64,000 nt of DNA, taken from the NCBI GenBank assembly GCA_947492475.1, contig CANLNM010000001.1, positions 1 to 64,000 on the forward strand, in the 5' to 3' direction. The translations under genes and the position numbers were made by a program. The notes under the pieces are model-generated. The model was not told the DNA's origin. It saw only the letters and a list, made by a program, of their open reading frames with translations, and made no database searches. Position 1 is the stretch's first letter, and every line of letters begins with the position of its first letter. Source of the stretch: an uncultured Paracoccaceae bacterium. GTDB lineage: Bacteria > Pseudomonadota > Alphaproteobacteria > Rhodobacterales > Rhodobacteraceae. Positions 9,218-17,923 of the stretch are shown here, in pieces.

Positions 9218-10819
9218 ATGCAGACGAAATTTCGTCGCACGTTTTTTGGGATAATCATCGCTGCGGTCGCAATGATCGCAACGGTGTTTTCCGCACCACA
9301 AGCACAGGCGCAGGTCACTGCGTTTAAGCAAGCTGTGGCCGAAGCCGCAGCCAGAGACGACGATTTGGCGGCGTTTTATCGCGCGCGCGAATTTGAAGGG
9401 ATCTGGACCGGGAACCGAGATCGGTCGCGACGAAATGCGTTGCTGACAGCGTTGTCGGATGCGGGAAATCATGGTTTGCCCGTTGGTCGTTATGATCCTG
9501 AAACGCTGCGCGCTCAGGTTGCTGCCGCCCAAACGCCGGAACAATTGGGCCAGCTTGAGGTCGAACTAAGCCGTGTCTTTCTGCAATATGCGACCGATAT
9601 TCAAACCGGCGTTCTGATCCCGCGCCAGGTGGTCAATGAAATCCGCCGCGAAGTGCCTTATCGCAATCGTTTGGCGGTTCTGCAGGGATTTGCACAATCC
9701 AGCCCCACTGGTTTCTTGCGCTCTTTGCCGCCGTCCAGCCCAGAATATAACCGCCTGTTGCGTGCCAAATTGCAGATGGAACAGCAATTGGGGCAGGGTG
9801 GTTTTGGCCCAGAAGTGTCCGGCACTTTGGCGCCCGGCGCGTCTGGTGAGCAAGTTATCAACCTGCGCAACCGTTTGATCACAATGGGTTTCATGGAGCG
9901 TAACGCAACGCAGACCTATGATGCATCCGTGCAGGCCGGTGTGCAGCGTTTTCAACAGGCCATGGGGCTGAACCATGATGGCGTGGTCGGCGAAGGCACA
10001 TTGCGTGAACTGAACCGGTCGATGGGCGAACGCCTGCAAAGTGTGATCGTCGCTATGGAACGGGAACGCTGGATCAACCGCCCGCGCGGGGATCGTCATG
10101 TTTGGGTAAACCTGACAGATTTTACAGCGCGCATCGTCGATAATGGCGCCGTTACATTCCAAACGCGGTCCGTAATCGGGGCCCGTGACAGCGACCGTCA
10201 AAGCCCTGAGTTTTCGGATGTTATGGAATTCATGGTGATTAACCCCAGCTGGTATGTGCCGCGGTCCATCATTGTTAACGAATATCTGCCCCGTTTGCGG
10301 GCCAATTCCCACGCCGTCAGCCATCTGGAAATCACCGATAGCCGGGGGCGGGTTGTGAACCGCGGGGCTGTGAACTTTGCCCAATATAACGAACGCACGT
10401 TCCCCTATTCCATGCGCCAGCCTCCGAGCCGGGGCAACGCGTTGGGATTGGTAAAGTTCATGTTCCCAAATCAGCACAACATCTATCTGCATGACACGCC
10501 GGCGCAAAATCTGTTTAGCCGTGAAGTGCGTGCGTTTAGCCATGGCTGTATTCGTTTGGATGATCCGTTTGATTTCGCCTATGCATTGCTGGCCAAACAA
10601 ACATCTGACCCACGGGGTTTCTTTCATTCCCGTTTGGATACAGGGCGTGAAACCCGCGTCGATCTGGATCAGCCCGTGCCGGTCCACATCATTTACCGCA
10701 CGGCGTTCACATCTGTAGATGGCACAATGAACTACCGTCGTGACATCTATAACCGTGACAGCCGCATTTGGTCGGCTTTGTCACGCGAAGGGGTGGCGGT
10801 TCGCTCTGTCGGGGGGTAA
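9218..10819 (+). CDS. L,D-transpeptidase, YcbB/LdtD type
   Basis: This 533-residue protein begins with a Sec signal peptide (cleavage after APQAQA, about residue 31), then a scaffold region, a peptidoglycan-binding domain (around 205-270) and a YkuD catalytic domain. The SHGCIRL motif places the catalytic cysteine near residue 444, with the HD upstream histidine in YLHDTP. It would make 3-3 cross-links or attach proteins to murein in the periplasm. The start is the ATG at 9218, seven bases after GGGGGA; an upstream TTG at 9203 is less likely. It is followed 27 bp later by lpxD on the same strand. Confidence 0.92.
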   Translation: MQTKFRRTFFGIIIAAVAMIATVFSAPQAQAQVTAFKQAVAEAAARDDDLAAFYRAREFEGIWTGNRDRSRRNALLTALSDAGNHGLPVGRYDPETLRAQVAAAQTPEQLGQLEVELSRVFLQYATDIQTGVLIPRQVVNEIRREVPYRNRLAVLQGFAQSSPTGFLRSLPPSSPEYNRLLRAKLQMEQQLGQGGFGPEVSGTLAPGASGEQVINLRNRLITMGFMERNATQTYDASVQAGVQRFQQAMGLNHDGVVGEGTLRELNRSMGERLQSVIVAMERERWINRPRGDRHVWVNLTDFTARIVDNGAVTFQTRSVIGARDSDRQSPEFSDVMEFMVINPSWYVPRSIIVNEYLPRLRANSHAVSHLEITDSRGRVVNRGAVNFAQYNERTFPYSMRQPPSRGNALGLVKFMFPNQHNIYLHDTPAQNLFSREVRAFSHGCIRLDDPFDFAYALLAKQTSDPRGFFHSRLDTGRETRVDLDQPVPVHIIYRTAFTSVDGTMNYRRDIYNRDSRIWSALSREGVAVRSVGG

Positions 10820-10846
10820 TCCTGTCCCTGGATTAATCCGGGGAAC

Positions 10847-11893
10847 ATGATGGCCTATTCGATCAAAGATATTGCAACGTCGCTCAGGGCAGAGGCCTTG
10901 GGCGACGTTTCTGTTTTGGTGACCGGGGCCGCAGAGCCCGCGATGGCCGGGCCGCAGGATCTGGCGCTGGCCATGTCGCCTGCCTTTGCGGATGGGCTAT
11001 CGTTGGGGCGTGCGCAGGCTGCGGTGGTCTGGCCTGATTGTGACTGGCAGGCGTTGGGTTTAAAGGCGGCGATCATTGCGCCGCGGGCCCGTTTGGCAAT
11101 GTCACGTCTGACACATATGTTGGCGCGTGGGGATGCGTTTGGTGACGGGATCCACCCCAATGCTGTCATTGATCCAACCGCAACAATCGGGGCTGATTGC
11201 AGCATTGGTCCGTTTACGGTGATTGGCGCCAATGCGCAGATCGGCGCAGGGTCACGGATCGGGGCGCAGGTGTATATTGGCGCGGGCGTGGTGATGGGCG
11301 CTGGGGCGGAAATCCATGCCGGGGCGCGGCTGCAACCACATGTGCGTGCCGGGGATCGGTTGGTGGTTCAGCCGGGGGCCGTGATCGGCGCTGATGGGTT
11401 TTCCTTTACGACCGAAACCGCATCCAATCCCGAACGGGCCAAAGCGACGGGCGGCGCTGAAAAACTGACCCCACCTGACAGTGAAACCTGGCATAAAATC
11501 GCGTCACTTGGCGCGGTTATTCTGGGCGATGACGTTGAAATCGGGGCAAATTCCACCGTGGATGCGGGCACGATCCGACCCACGACAATTGGCCATGGAA
11601 CCAAGCTCGATAACTTGGTGCATGTGGGGCATAATTGTGAGATCGGCAATCATTGTCTGTTATGCGGTCAAACCGGGATCGCCGGGTCGGTGATCATCGG
11701 GGATCGTGTGGTTCTGGCCGGGCAAACCGGGGTCGGGGATCACCATAAAATCGGCAATGATGTGGTCACAGGCGCGGGCACAATGATCATGACCAATGTC
11801 GCCGCTGGATCGGTATTGCTGGGCTATCCGGCGCAACGAATGGACCGCGCCATTGGCGCCTACAAAGCCCTGCGACGGTTGGGCCGCAAGTAG
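10847..11893 (+). CDS. lpxD: UDP-3-O-acylglucosamine N-acyltransferase
   Basis: This 348-residue enzyme has an N-terminal uridine-binding domain and a left-handed beta-helix of hexapeptide repeats (from about residue 100). The catalytic HVGHNC motif lies in the helix, and a C-terminal helical tail ends in KALRRLGRK. It transfers a 3-hydroxyacyl chain from ACP to UDP-3-O-acylglucosamine in lipid A synthesis. In many alphaproteobacteria lpxD sits between bamA and fabZ; here it lies about 35 kb from that operon, next to a dedicated ACP and ketosynthase. ATG ATG at the start leaves one codon of ambiguity. Confidence 0.93.
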   Translation: MMAYSIKDIATSLRAEALGDVSVLVTGAAEPAMAGPQDLALAMSPAFADGLSLGRAQAAVVWPDCDWQALGLKAAIIAPRARLAMSRLTHMLARGDAFGDGIHPNAVIDPTATIGADCSIGPFTVIGANAQIGAGSRIGAQVYIGAGVVMGAGAEIHAGARLQPHVRAGDRLVVQPGAVIGADGFSFTTETASNPERAKATGGAEKLTPPDSETWHKIASLGAVILGDDVEIGANSTVDAGTIRPTTIGHGTKLDNLVHVGHNCEIGNHCLLCGQTGIAGSVIIGDRVVLAGQTGVGDHHKIGNDVVTGAGTMIMTNVAAGSVLLGYPAQRMDRAIGAYKALRRLGRK

Positions 11894-11978
11894 AGCGACG
11901 TCAAGAAACTGTTTCAAAATGACAGTAGAGCCACTAAATGCAATCCTATCGCAGACATAAAAGAAGGCAAAATCGCAG

Positions 11979-12236
11979 ATGGATGTGAAAACCAAAGTCA
12001 TCGAGATCATCGCCGAACAAGCCGTTTTAGAGCCGTCGGACGTGACCATGACCCAATCCCTAGAGGATCTGGGCATCGATTCACTTGGTCTGGTAGAGAG
12101 CATTTTTGCAATCGAAGAAACCTTTGATATCAATGTGCCTTTCAATGCAAATGACCCATCAGAAAGTGATTTTGATATCTCAACCGTGGCCTCGATCGTG
12201 GCCGCTGTTGAGGGGCTCGTTAAGGCGCAGGCCTGA
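11979..12236 (+). CDS. Acyl carrier protein, specialised
   Basis: This 85-residue acidic protein is a single four-helix carrier domain. The DLGIDSLGLVE motif marks Ser35 as the 4'-phosphopantetheine attachment site. It differs from a housekeeping AcpP: there is a longer loop after helix II (VPFNANDPSESDFD), and the sequence is closer to the NodF/AcpXL style of specialised carriers. It is followed by the ketosynthase after only three bases, so the two are co-translated partners. I infer that it carries an acyl chain made for lipid A or another envelope lipid. Confidence 0.85.
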   Translation: MDVKTKVIEIIAEQAVLEPSDVTMTQSLEDLGIDSLGLVESIFAIEETFDINVPFNANDPSESDFDISTVASIVAAVEGLVKAQA

Positions 12237-12239
12237 TCC

Positions 12240-13448
12240 ATGAACCGAGTGGTGATCACGGGGGCGGGGACAATCAACGCCTTGGGGCATTGTGTGGCCC
12301 AAACATTGGACGCCATGCGCGAAGGGCGCTGTGGCATCGGCCCGCTGGAATTTCGCGATGTGGATCGATTGTCGATCAAAATTGGCGGACAGGTGCGGGA
12401 TTACGATCAGGCTGAACATTTCAACCGCCAACAGATCGCTCTTTATGATCGGTTCACCCAATTCGCCCTCATGGCCGCCAGAGAGGCGATGCAACAATCA
12501 GGTCTGACGTTTTCTGGTGATCTGGCCCAACAAAGCGGCGTTGTTTTGGGCACATCCGGTGGCGGGATGAACACGCTGGATGAAAACTATCGGTCAGTCT
12601 TCGAAGAAGGCAAAAACCGGGTGCATCCCTTTGTGGTGCCCAAATTGATGAACAATGCCGCCGCCAGCCATCTTAGCATGGAATATAACCTAAAAGGCCC
12701 GTCATTTACGGTGGCCACGGCCTGTGCATCGTCCAATCACGCGATGGGCCAAGCGTTTAACATGATCCGCTCTGGCATGTGCAAAGCCATGGTCACAGGC
12801 GGCGCGGAAAGCATGCTTTGTTTTGGGGGGATCAAAGCCTGGGAAGGGCTGCGTGTGATGTCTCGGGATGCGTGCCGCCCGTTTAGCGCCAATCGCAACG
12901 GTATGGTCCAAGCCGAAGGCGCGGCGGTGTTTGTGTTCGAAGACTACGATATGGCGCGCGCACGCGGGGCAGACATTCTGGCCGAAGTGATCGGTTTTGC
13001 GATGACGTCGGATGCGGCGGATATCGTGATGCCATCGGCACAAGGGGCGGAACGGGCGATCGCAGGCGCGATGCGGGACGCCAAGATCAACCCATCCGAG
13101 GTTGGCTATATCAACGCGCATGGCACCGGCACGGCGGCCAATGACAAAACCGAATGTGCGGCTGTGTCCCATGCCTTTGGCGCAGATGCGGACAATCTGA
13201 TGATTTCATCGACCAAATCCATGCACGGCCATCTGATTGGCGGCACCGGTGCGGTCGAATTGCTAGCCTGCATCATGGCGGTGCGGGATGGGGTCATAGC
13301 CCCGACAATCGGCTACGAAGAACCCGACCCAGAATGCGCGCTGGACGTTGTTCCGAATGAAGCCCGCGAGGCCAAGGTGAATGTCGCACTCAGCAATGCC
13401 TTTGCCTTTGGGGGGTTAAACGCCGTACTGGCGCTGCGCGGGATCTGA
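12240..13448 (+). CDS. Beta-ketoacyl-ACP synthase II-like (FabF/NodE type)
   Basis: This 402-residue thiolase-fold condensing enzyme has the complete Cys-His-His triad: Cys162 in VATACASSNHAMG, His294 in NAHGTGT and His331 in KSMHGHLIGG. The normal length and lack of fused domains indicate a stand-alone elongation enzyme. Being paired with its own ACP and lying behind lpxD, it probably elongates or makes a special fatty acid rather than serving bulk synthesis. No adjacent ketoreductase or dehydratase is present, so the housekeeping FabG/FabZ must complete the cycle. Confidence 0.9.
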   Translation: MNRVVITGAGTINALGHCVAQTLDAMREGRCGIGPLEFRDVDRLSIKIGGQVRDYDQAEHFNRQQIALYDRFTQFALMAAREAMQQSGLTFSGDLAQQSGVVLGTSGGGMNTLDENYRSVFEEGKNRVHPFVVPKLMNNAAASHLSMEYNLKGPSFTVATACASSNHAMGQAFNMIRSGMCKAMVTGGAESMLCFGGIKAWEGLRVMSRDACRPFSANRNGMVQAEGAAVFVFEDYDMARARGADILAEVIGFAMTSDAADIVMPSAQGAERAIAGAMRDAKINPSEVGYINAHGTGTAANDKTECAAVSHAFGADADNLMISSTKSMHGHLIGGTGAVELLACIMAVRDGVIAPTIGYEEPDPECALDVVPNEAREAKVNVALSNAFAFGGLNAVLALRGI

Positions 13449-13488
13449 TCAGTTTAGCGGAATGGCTGCGCCATGCTGGATATTTTGC

Positions 13489-13529
13489 GCGTTTTCCAAA
13501 GAAAACGCCGCCCGGATCAACGGACGGCG
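13489..13529. terminator. Bidirectional terminator between ketosynthase and IalB genes
   Basis: Two overlapping hairpins lie between the convergent genes. GCGTTTTC-CAAA-GAAAACGC (13489-13508) is a perfect 8-bp stem. CGCCGCCCG-N6-CGGACGGCG (13506-13529), read on the minus strand, is followed by TTTTCTTT, a good terminator for the IalB-family gene. Confidence 0.75.
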
Positions 13530-13552
13530 CTAAATTTCAACTGATGGCGTGT

Positions 13553-14200
13553 TTATTGTTCTGCGGTGCGGTCCATCGCAGCGGTGAACCCGGTCAACGA
13601 AATGTTCAGCTTGATTTCCGTGTCAGGGGACGCTGCAGGGCGCAAAGTCAGGGTTGCTGCATTGCCGCGTTTAAATTGTGCGACGTTATCTGCGCTGAAC
13701 CCAACCCGTGAAACACATCCAAATGACAGGAACGGTGAAAATGGCCGTGCCGAGCAGAATGTGAACGGGAATTGACGTGCATTTCCGCCATCAACCGTCA
13801 GGGTCAATTGACCGGGCAGGTAGGTTTCCAAAGGCGCCACAATATTGGCACCCGCCGCAGCGCGGGATCCTTCGGGCAGTGGGAACATGGTGATTTCAGC
13901 CACTGGGTTGCCTTCTTCGTCGTTCAGCAATTGATAAAGCTGACACGGATCGGCCCCTTCTTCGGCTTTGATGCAACGCAGGGTCCAATCGTCAAACACT
14001 TCGGCGTCATAGGGTTCCCCAATTTGCGGCCCAACCGGTGTACCCAGATCCAGACCCCCACCCGGAGGTGTCGCGTTTTCGGTAGGCTGTTCGGTGCTTT
14101 GATCGGCGGGTTCATCCGTTGCGGCTGTTTCCTGGGCCAAAACGGGATTTGCAAACGCAATGAGGGACAACAATGAAAGTGTTTTAAGGTTCGTACGCAT
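13553..14200 (-). CDS. Invasion-associated locus B (IalB) family periplasmic protein
   Basis: This 215-residue protein has a Sec signal peptide (cleaved after NPVLA, residue 22), then a Pro/Thr/Glu-rich linker (about 23-60) and the IalB-like beta domain. The DDWTLRC motif and further cysteines could form disulphides. The family was named in Bartonella but is widespread in free-living alphaproteobacteria, where the function is unsettled. It is monocistronic, with its own terminator. Confidence 0.8.
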   Translation of the reverse strand: MRTNLKTLSLLSLIAFANPVLAQETAATDEPADQSTEQPTENATPPGGGLDLGTPVGPQIGEPYDAEVFDDWTLRCIKAEEGADPCQLYQLLNDEEGNPVAEITMFPLPEGSRAAAGANIVAPLETYLPGQLTLTVDGGNARQFPFTFCSARPFSPFLSFGCVSRVGFSADNVAQFKRGNAATLTLRPAASPDTEIKLNISLTGFTAAMDRTAEQ

Positions 14201-14488
14201 TATGACGTCCTGTAAATTTCAGTCAGGGATTTCCTATCACGCGATTTGGGGGGTGTCAGCGTCTTTTGCAAATCGGGGTGGCGGGGATTTGCCGATCCAA
14301 TCACGATGGATCAGGCAGAGTTCAAAATGAAAAAAGAGCCCGACAATGCGGACCCTTTTCTACTTTTCCCTGTCGGACTTGGCCGACTTATTGAGGCAAA
14401 AGGTAGACATTCATGTGCCAGCCGTCAACCGGAAATCTGCAATGTTTTGTGCGGGTTGCTGACATTTTTGAAATTTGACCACCCCCAT

Positions 14489-14513
14489 AAAAAAACCGCG
14501 CCAAAAGGCGCGG
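14489..14513 (-). terminator. Strong Rho-independent terminator (3' end of candidate sRNA)
   Basis: Minus-strand CCGCGCC-TTTT-GGCGCGG followed by seven T is a 7-bp G/C stem with a perfect T-run. No protein-coding gene on the minus strand ends just upstream of it, which is the main reason to suspect a small RNA here. Confidence 0.85.
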
Positions 14514-14570
14514 CAAGTCTGACAGGGAGGAAGTCGTCCGGTCCCCGAGGACAGGGGATCGAACGGGATT
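14489..14570 (-). ncRNA. Candidate sRNA resembling the alpha-r8/suhB (MmgR) family
   Basis: On the minus strand a G/C-rich hairpin region (CCCCTGTCCTCGGGG) is followed by an unpaired-looking CTTCCTCCCT (complement of 14524-14533), then a strong terminator. From memory, the alpha-r8 family has an almost invariant UUUCCUCCCU decamer in the same place, between a 5' hairpin and a terminator, in about 75-80 nt. Nine of ten bases match here. The 5' end is not determined from sequence; I chose it to give the family length. The element lies between the IalB gene and the HerA-like ATPase. Confidence 0.55.
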
Positions 14571-14632
14571 CACTCTGGCAGAAAAGAGTTAAAAATGTAT
14601 TTTGGACCCGTACAGCGCGGCGGGGACAGCAC

Positions 14633-16210
14633 ATGAACGATCGGATTTTTATTGGGGGCGGTGGCAAAGCTTATGGCCAGCCGCAGGATTTACTGTTGGA
14701 ATACGCCAACCGGCATGGGTTGATTGCCGGGGCGACGGGAACCGGAAAAACCGTGACACTTCAAATTCTTGCAGAAGGGTTTAGCGCGGCGGGCGTGCCT
14801 GTTTTCCTGTCGGACGTCAAAGGTGATTTGTCCGGTTTGGCCAAATCCGGCACGGCAGAGTTTAAGCTGCATGAACCGTTCATGAAACGGGCCAACACAA
14901 TTGGGTTGGACCTGCAATACAATGATTTCCCGGTCACCTTTTGGGATTTGTTTGGCCGTCAGGGCCATCCGATTCGAACCACGGTCGCGGAAATGGGGCC
15001 ACTTTTGCTGGCGCAATTGCTGGATCTCACCGAAGCACAAGAAGGCGTTTTGAACGTTGCCTTTCGGGTGTCAGACGAACAAGGTCTGCCTTTGCTCGAC
15101 CTTGAGGATTTGCAGGCGCTGCTGGTCTGGGTTGGACAAAATTCCGATGAATTATCCCTGCGCTATGGCAATGTGGCCACGTCGTCGGTTGGCGCAATTC
15201 AACGATCCTTGCTGGTGTTGGAAAATCAGGGTGGCGCGGATTTGTTCGGCGAACCTGCGCTGGAATTGACTGACATTATCGCGACAGAGCCCGATGGACG
15301 CGGCCGTGTGAACATTCTGGCGGCGGATCAATTGATGGCGTCGCCGAAACTATACGCGACATTCCTGTTATGGCTGCTGAGCGAACTGTTTGAGGAATTG
15401 CCAGAGGTCGGCAACCCAGACAAACCCAAATTGGTGTTCTTCTTTGACGAGGCGCATTTGTTGTTTGATGACGCCCCCAAAGCGTTGATCGACAAGGTCG
15501 AACAAGTGGCGCGACTGATCCGATCCAAAGGGGTGGGCGTCTATTTCATCACCCAGAACCCTGCGGATGTGCCCGAGGATGTGTTGGGGCAGCTCGGCAA
15601 TCGGGTGCAGCATGCATTGCGTGCCTTTACGGCCAAGGATCAGCGGGAACTGAAACAGGCCGCTGACACCTATCGCCCCAATCCGGGCTTTGATACCGCA
15701 GAAGCGATCCGGGACGTGGGCACGGGCGAGGCCGTAACCTCAATGTTGGAACGCAAAGGCGTGCCGGGGATTGTTGAGCGCACCTTGATCCGGCCACCAT
15801 CGTCGCAGCTTGGGCCGATCACGGTTGCTGAAAGATCAGATGTTGTAGCCAAATCACCCATTGCGGGCAAGTACGAGGCGAAACTGGATCGGGATTCCGC
15901 CGCTGAAATGCTGGCCCGTCGGGCAGAGGCCGCATCCAAAGAAGCTGAGGCCGCCGAAGTCGAAGAAGAAAAGCTGCAAGAGCGTGACCGCGAGTTTCGC
16001 CAGGCGCGCCGCTATGATGGTGGGCGCAGTGGGGGCGCATCCCGCAGCGGGTCATCCCGATCCGGATCAGGGCGCACATGGATCACACGCCACCGCGCCG
16101 ATGACAGTTTCGGCGAAGCCTTGACCAAAGTTGTCGCCAAAGAGTTAAAAGGCACAACGGGCCGCCGCATCGTGCGCGGCATTCTGGGCGGTTTGTTTAA
16201 GGGACGTTAG
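14633..16210 (+). CDS. HerA-like ATPase (DUF853 family)
   Basis: This 525-residue P-loop ATPase of the FtsK/HerA superfamily has Walker A GATGTGKT (about residues 33-40) and Walker B VFFFDEAHLLF (about 265-275). A conserved ITQNP sensor follows, then a charged coiled-coil and a Gly/Ser/Arg-rich tail. The family is named helicase-like, but its cellular job is unknown. The frame stays open upstream to 14246, but that part lacks coding character and overlaps the candidate sRNA. The ATG at 14633 begins the conserved domain directly and follows GGGGA. Confidence 0.85.
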   Translation: MNDRIFIGGGGKAYGQPQDLLLEYANRHGLIAGATGTGKTVTLQILAEGFSAAGVPVFLSDVKGDLSGLAKSGTAEFKLHEPFMKRANTIGLDLQYNDFPVTFWDLFGRQGHPIRTTVAEMGPLLLAQLLDLTEAQEGVLNVAFRVSDEQGLPLLDLEDLQALLVWVGQNSDELSLRYGNVATSSVGAIQRSLLVLENQGGADLFGEPALELTDIIATEPDGRGRVNILAADQLMASPKLYATFLLWLLSELFEELPEVGNPDKPKLVFFFDEAHLLFDDAPKALIDKVEQVARLIRSKGVGVYFITQNPADVPEDVLGQLGNRVQHALRAFTAKDQRELKQAADTYRPNPGFDTAEAIRDVGTGEAVTSMLERKGVPGIVERTLIRPPSSQLGPITVAERSDVVAKSPIAGKYEAKLDRDSAAEMLARRAEAASKEAEAAEVEEEKLQERDREFRQARRYDGGRSGGASRSGSSRSGSGRTWITRHRADDSFGEALTKVVAKELKGTTGRRIVRGILGGLFKGR

Positions 16211-16275
16211 GGGCTGTTGGGGGTTAAGACTAAGCCGGTGTCACCCCATAGGGTGGCACATCTTATTCAGGCAAG

Positions 16276-16322
16276 AAAACAGCAACCCGCCAAATTTTAG
16301 CGAATTGGCTGTTATTTGTATG
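16276..16322 (+). terminator. Possible terminator after HerA-like ATPase
   Basis: An imperfect hairpin (AACAG ... CCAAATT/AATTGG ... CTGTT) is followed by a T-rich stretch. A second hairpin, GTGTCACCC-N4-GGGTGGCAC, lies at 16238-16259. Either could end the ATPase transcript before the convergent CorC gene; neither is a textbook terminator. Confidence 0.35.
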
Positions 16323-16376
16323 TGCTTTTTGTCCATCTGTTGGGCATTGCGACTGCGGTCGCATTGAGAAGTGAAC

Positions 16377-17708
16377 TCAGTTCAAAGCCACCTTTTGCAA
16401 TGGTCTGATTTTCAGGCTGGCGATGCGGTTTTGCTCTTTGCTCAGCACTTCGAACCGAAAACCGTGGAAACTGAACACCTGACCCACCGCTGGGATCAGT
16501 TCGGCCTCAAAGATGATCAGACCGGCCACTGTGTTGGCTTCGTCATCGGGCAGGGACCAGTCTTTGGCGCGGTTCAGATCGCGGATGGTCATCGAACCGT
16601 CAATGACGATAGCCCCATCATCGGTATGTTCGATCTGATCCTCATCTTCGTCGTCAAATTCGTCGGTGATTTCGCCAACGATTTCTTCGAGGATGTCTTC
16701 TAGAGTGATCAAACCCTGCAAGGTGCCATATTCATCCACCACCAGCGCAAAATGCGTGTGACGCCGCAAAAATTGACGCATCTGATCGTCAAGCGTCGTG
16801 GTTTCTGGAATGAAATACGGCTCCATCGCGACGCTGGTCACATCAAAGGACAGCATCTGTTCGATACTGGTTTCGCTGCCTTGGGCGACCTTATGCATGG
16901 CGCGCAGCATTTCTTTGGCATGCAGGACGCCGACGATGTTTTCGTGGTCGTCCTTAAACAGCGGCAGGCGGGTATGCGGACTTTTGAGGCAACGCGCCAG
17001 AATGTCCTGAGGGGGTAAATCCACGTCGATCATTTCAATGCTGGACCGATGCAGCATGATTTCTTCGACCGCGCGATCCCCCAGATCCAGCGCCCCCAAA
17101 ATGCGGTCACGGTCTTCTTTTTCCACGACGCCTTCGGAATGTCCCAGATGCAGGGCGCCGGCGATTTCTTCTCGCATGGCGAGGATGTTGCTGTCTGGGT
17201 CAATTTTGACGCCAAAGACCCGCAAAACACCCCGAACCAGCAGCCGCACAAACGACACAACAGGCGCAAAAGCGGTCACGATCAAGGCAATCGGGCGCGC
17301 CACACGGGCGGCGGCCGTTTCTGGGTTGGTGATCGCATAGGTTTTGGGCAGCACTTCGGCAAAGACCAGCACCAGCAATGTCATCACCAACGTGGCCAAG
17401 GCGACGCCACTTTCGCCAAAGGCGCGGGTAAACAGGGCCGTGGCCAGCGATGTGGCCAGAATGTTCACCAGATTGTTGCCCAGCAAAACCGACCCGATCA
17501 GGCGTTCATTGTCGTCGGTGATATCCAGCGCTTTGGCGGCGCCTTTGTTGCCTTTGTCCGCTGTGGATCGCAATTTGCCCCGGCTGGCGGCCGTCAATGC
17601 GGTTTCTGACCCGGAAAAGAATGCCGAAAGCAGCAACAAAAACGCGATCACCCCGGCGGTGATCCAAAATCCGGTATCCAGCCCGGTTTCTAAGGCGGTG
17701 TGGTCCAT
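16377..17708 (-). CDS. CorC/HlyC-family membrane protein (DUF21-CBS-CorC)
   Basis: This 443-residue protein has an N-terminal DUF21 domain of about four membrane helices (to about residue 190), a pair of CBS domains (about 210-330) and a C-terminal CorC_HlyC domain (about 345-435). The family is often annotated as hemolysin, but it is linked to magnesium or other divalent cation transport and to membrane integrity (CorC, CNNM). The domain order is complete and the length normal. It is convergent with the HerA-like gene. Confidence 0.9.
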   Translation of the reverse strand: MDHTALETGLDTGFWITAGVIAFLLLLSAFFSGSETALTAASRGKLRSTADKGNKGAAKALDITDDNERLIGSVLLGNNLVNILATSLATALFTRAFGESGVALATLVMTLLVLVFAEVLPKTYAITNPETAAARVARPIALIVTAFAPVVSFVRLLVRGVLRVFGVKIDPDSNILAMREEIAGALHLGHSEGVVEKEDRDRILGALDLGDRAVEEIMLHRSSIEMIDVDLPPQDILARCLKSPHTRLPLFKDDHENIVGVLHAKEMLRAMHKVAQGSETSIEQMLSFDVTSVAMEPYFIPETTTLDDQMRQFLRRHTHFALVVDEYGTLQGLITLEDILEEIVGEITDEFDDEDEDQIEHTDDGAIVIDGSMTIRDLNRAKDWSLPDDEANTVAGLIIFEAELIPAVGQVFSFHGFRFEVLSKEQNRIASLKIRPLQKVALN

Positions 17709-17923
17709 AATGGCCTCTTGTTAGGTTGTTAGGGTTATGGGGCCGCAACCTTATTGGTTCAAGGGGGCGTCTGGTGCGGATGGCAAAGAATATACTGACC
17801 ATCACCTGCTGATTTCGGGATACAACGCACGGTGTTCTCGGGGCTTTTTCGTTTTCGGCTTGCGTCGACGAAACGGAATGACGAAGCTTTTGATCAAGTG
17901 GATGATGCAAAAGGAATGGCTTG

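Noticed and set aside
9566-10687. 373-codon open frame antisense to the L,D-transpeptidase gene
   Set aside because: It lies wholly within a well-recognised gene with catalytic motifs on the other strand, has no ribosome-binding site, and its protein shows no domain pattern. It results from codon bias.
14246-14632. N-terminal extension of the HerA-like ATPase
   Set aside because: The extension lacks homology-like character, covers a strong minus-strand terminator, and the conserved domain begins at the ATG 14633.
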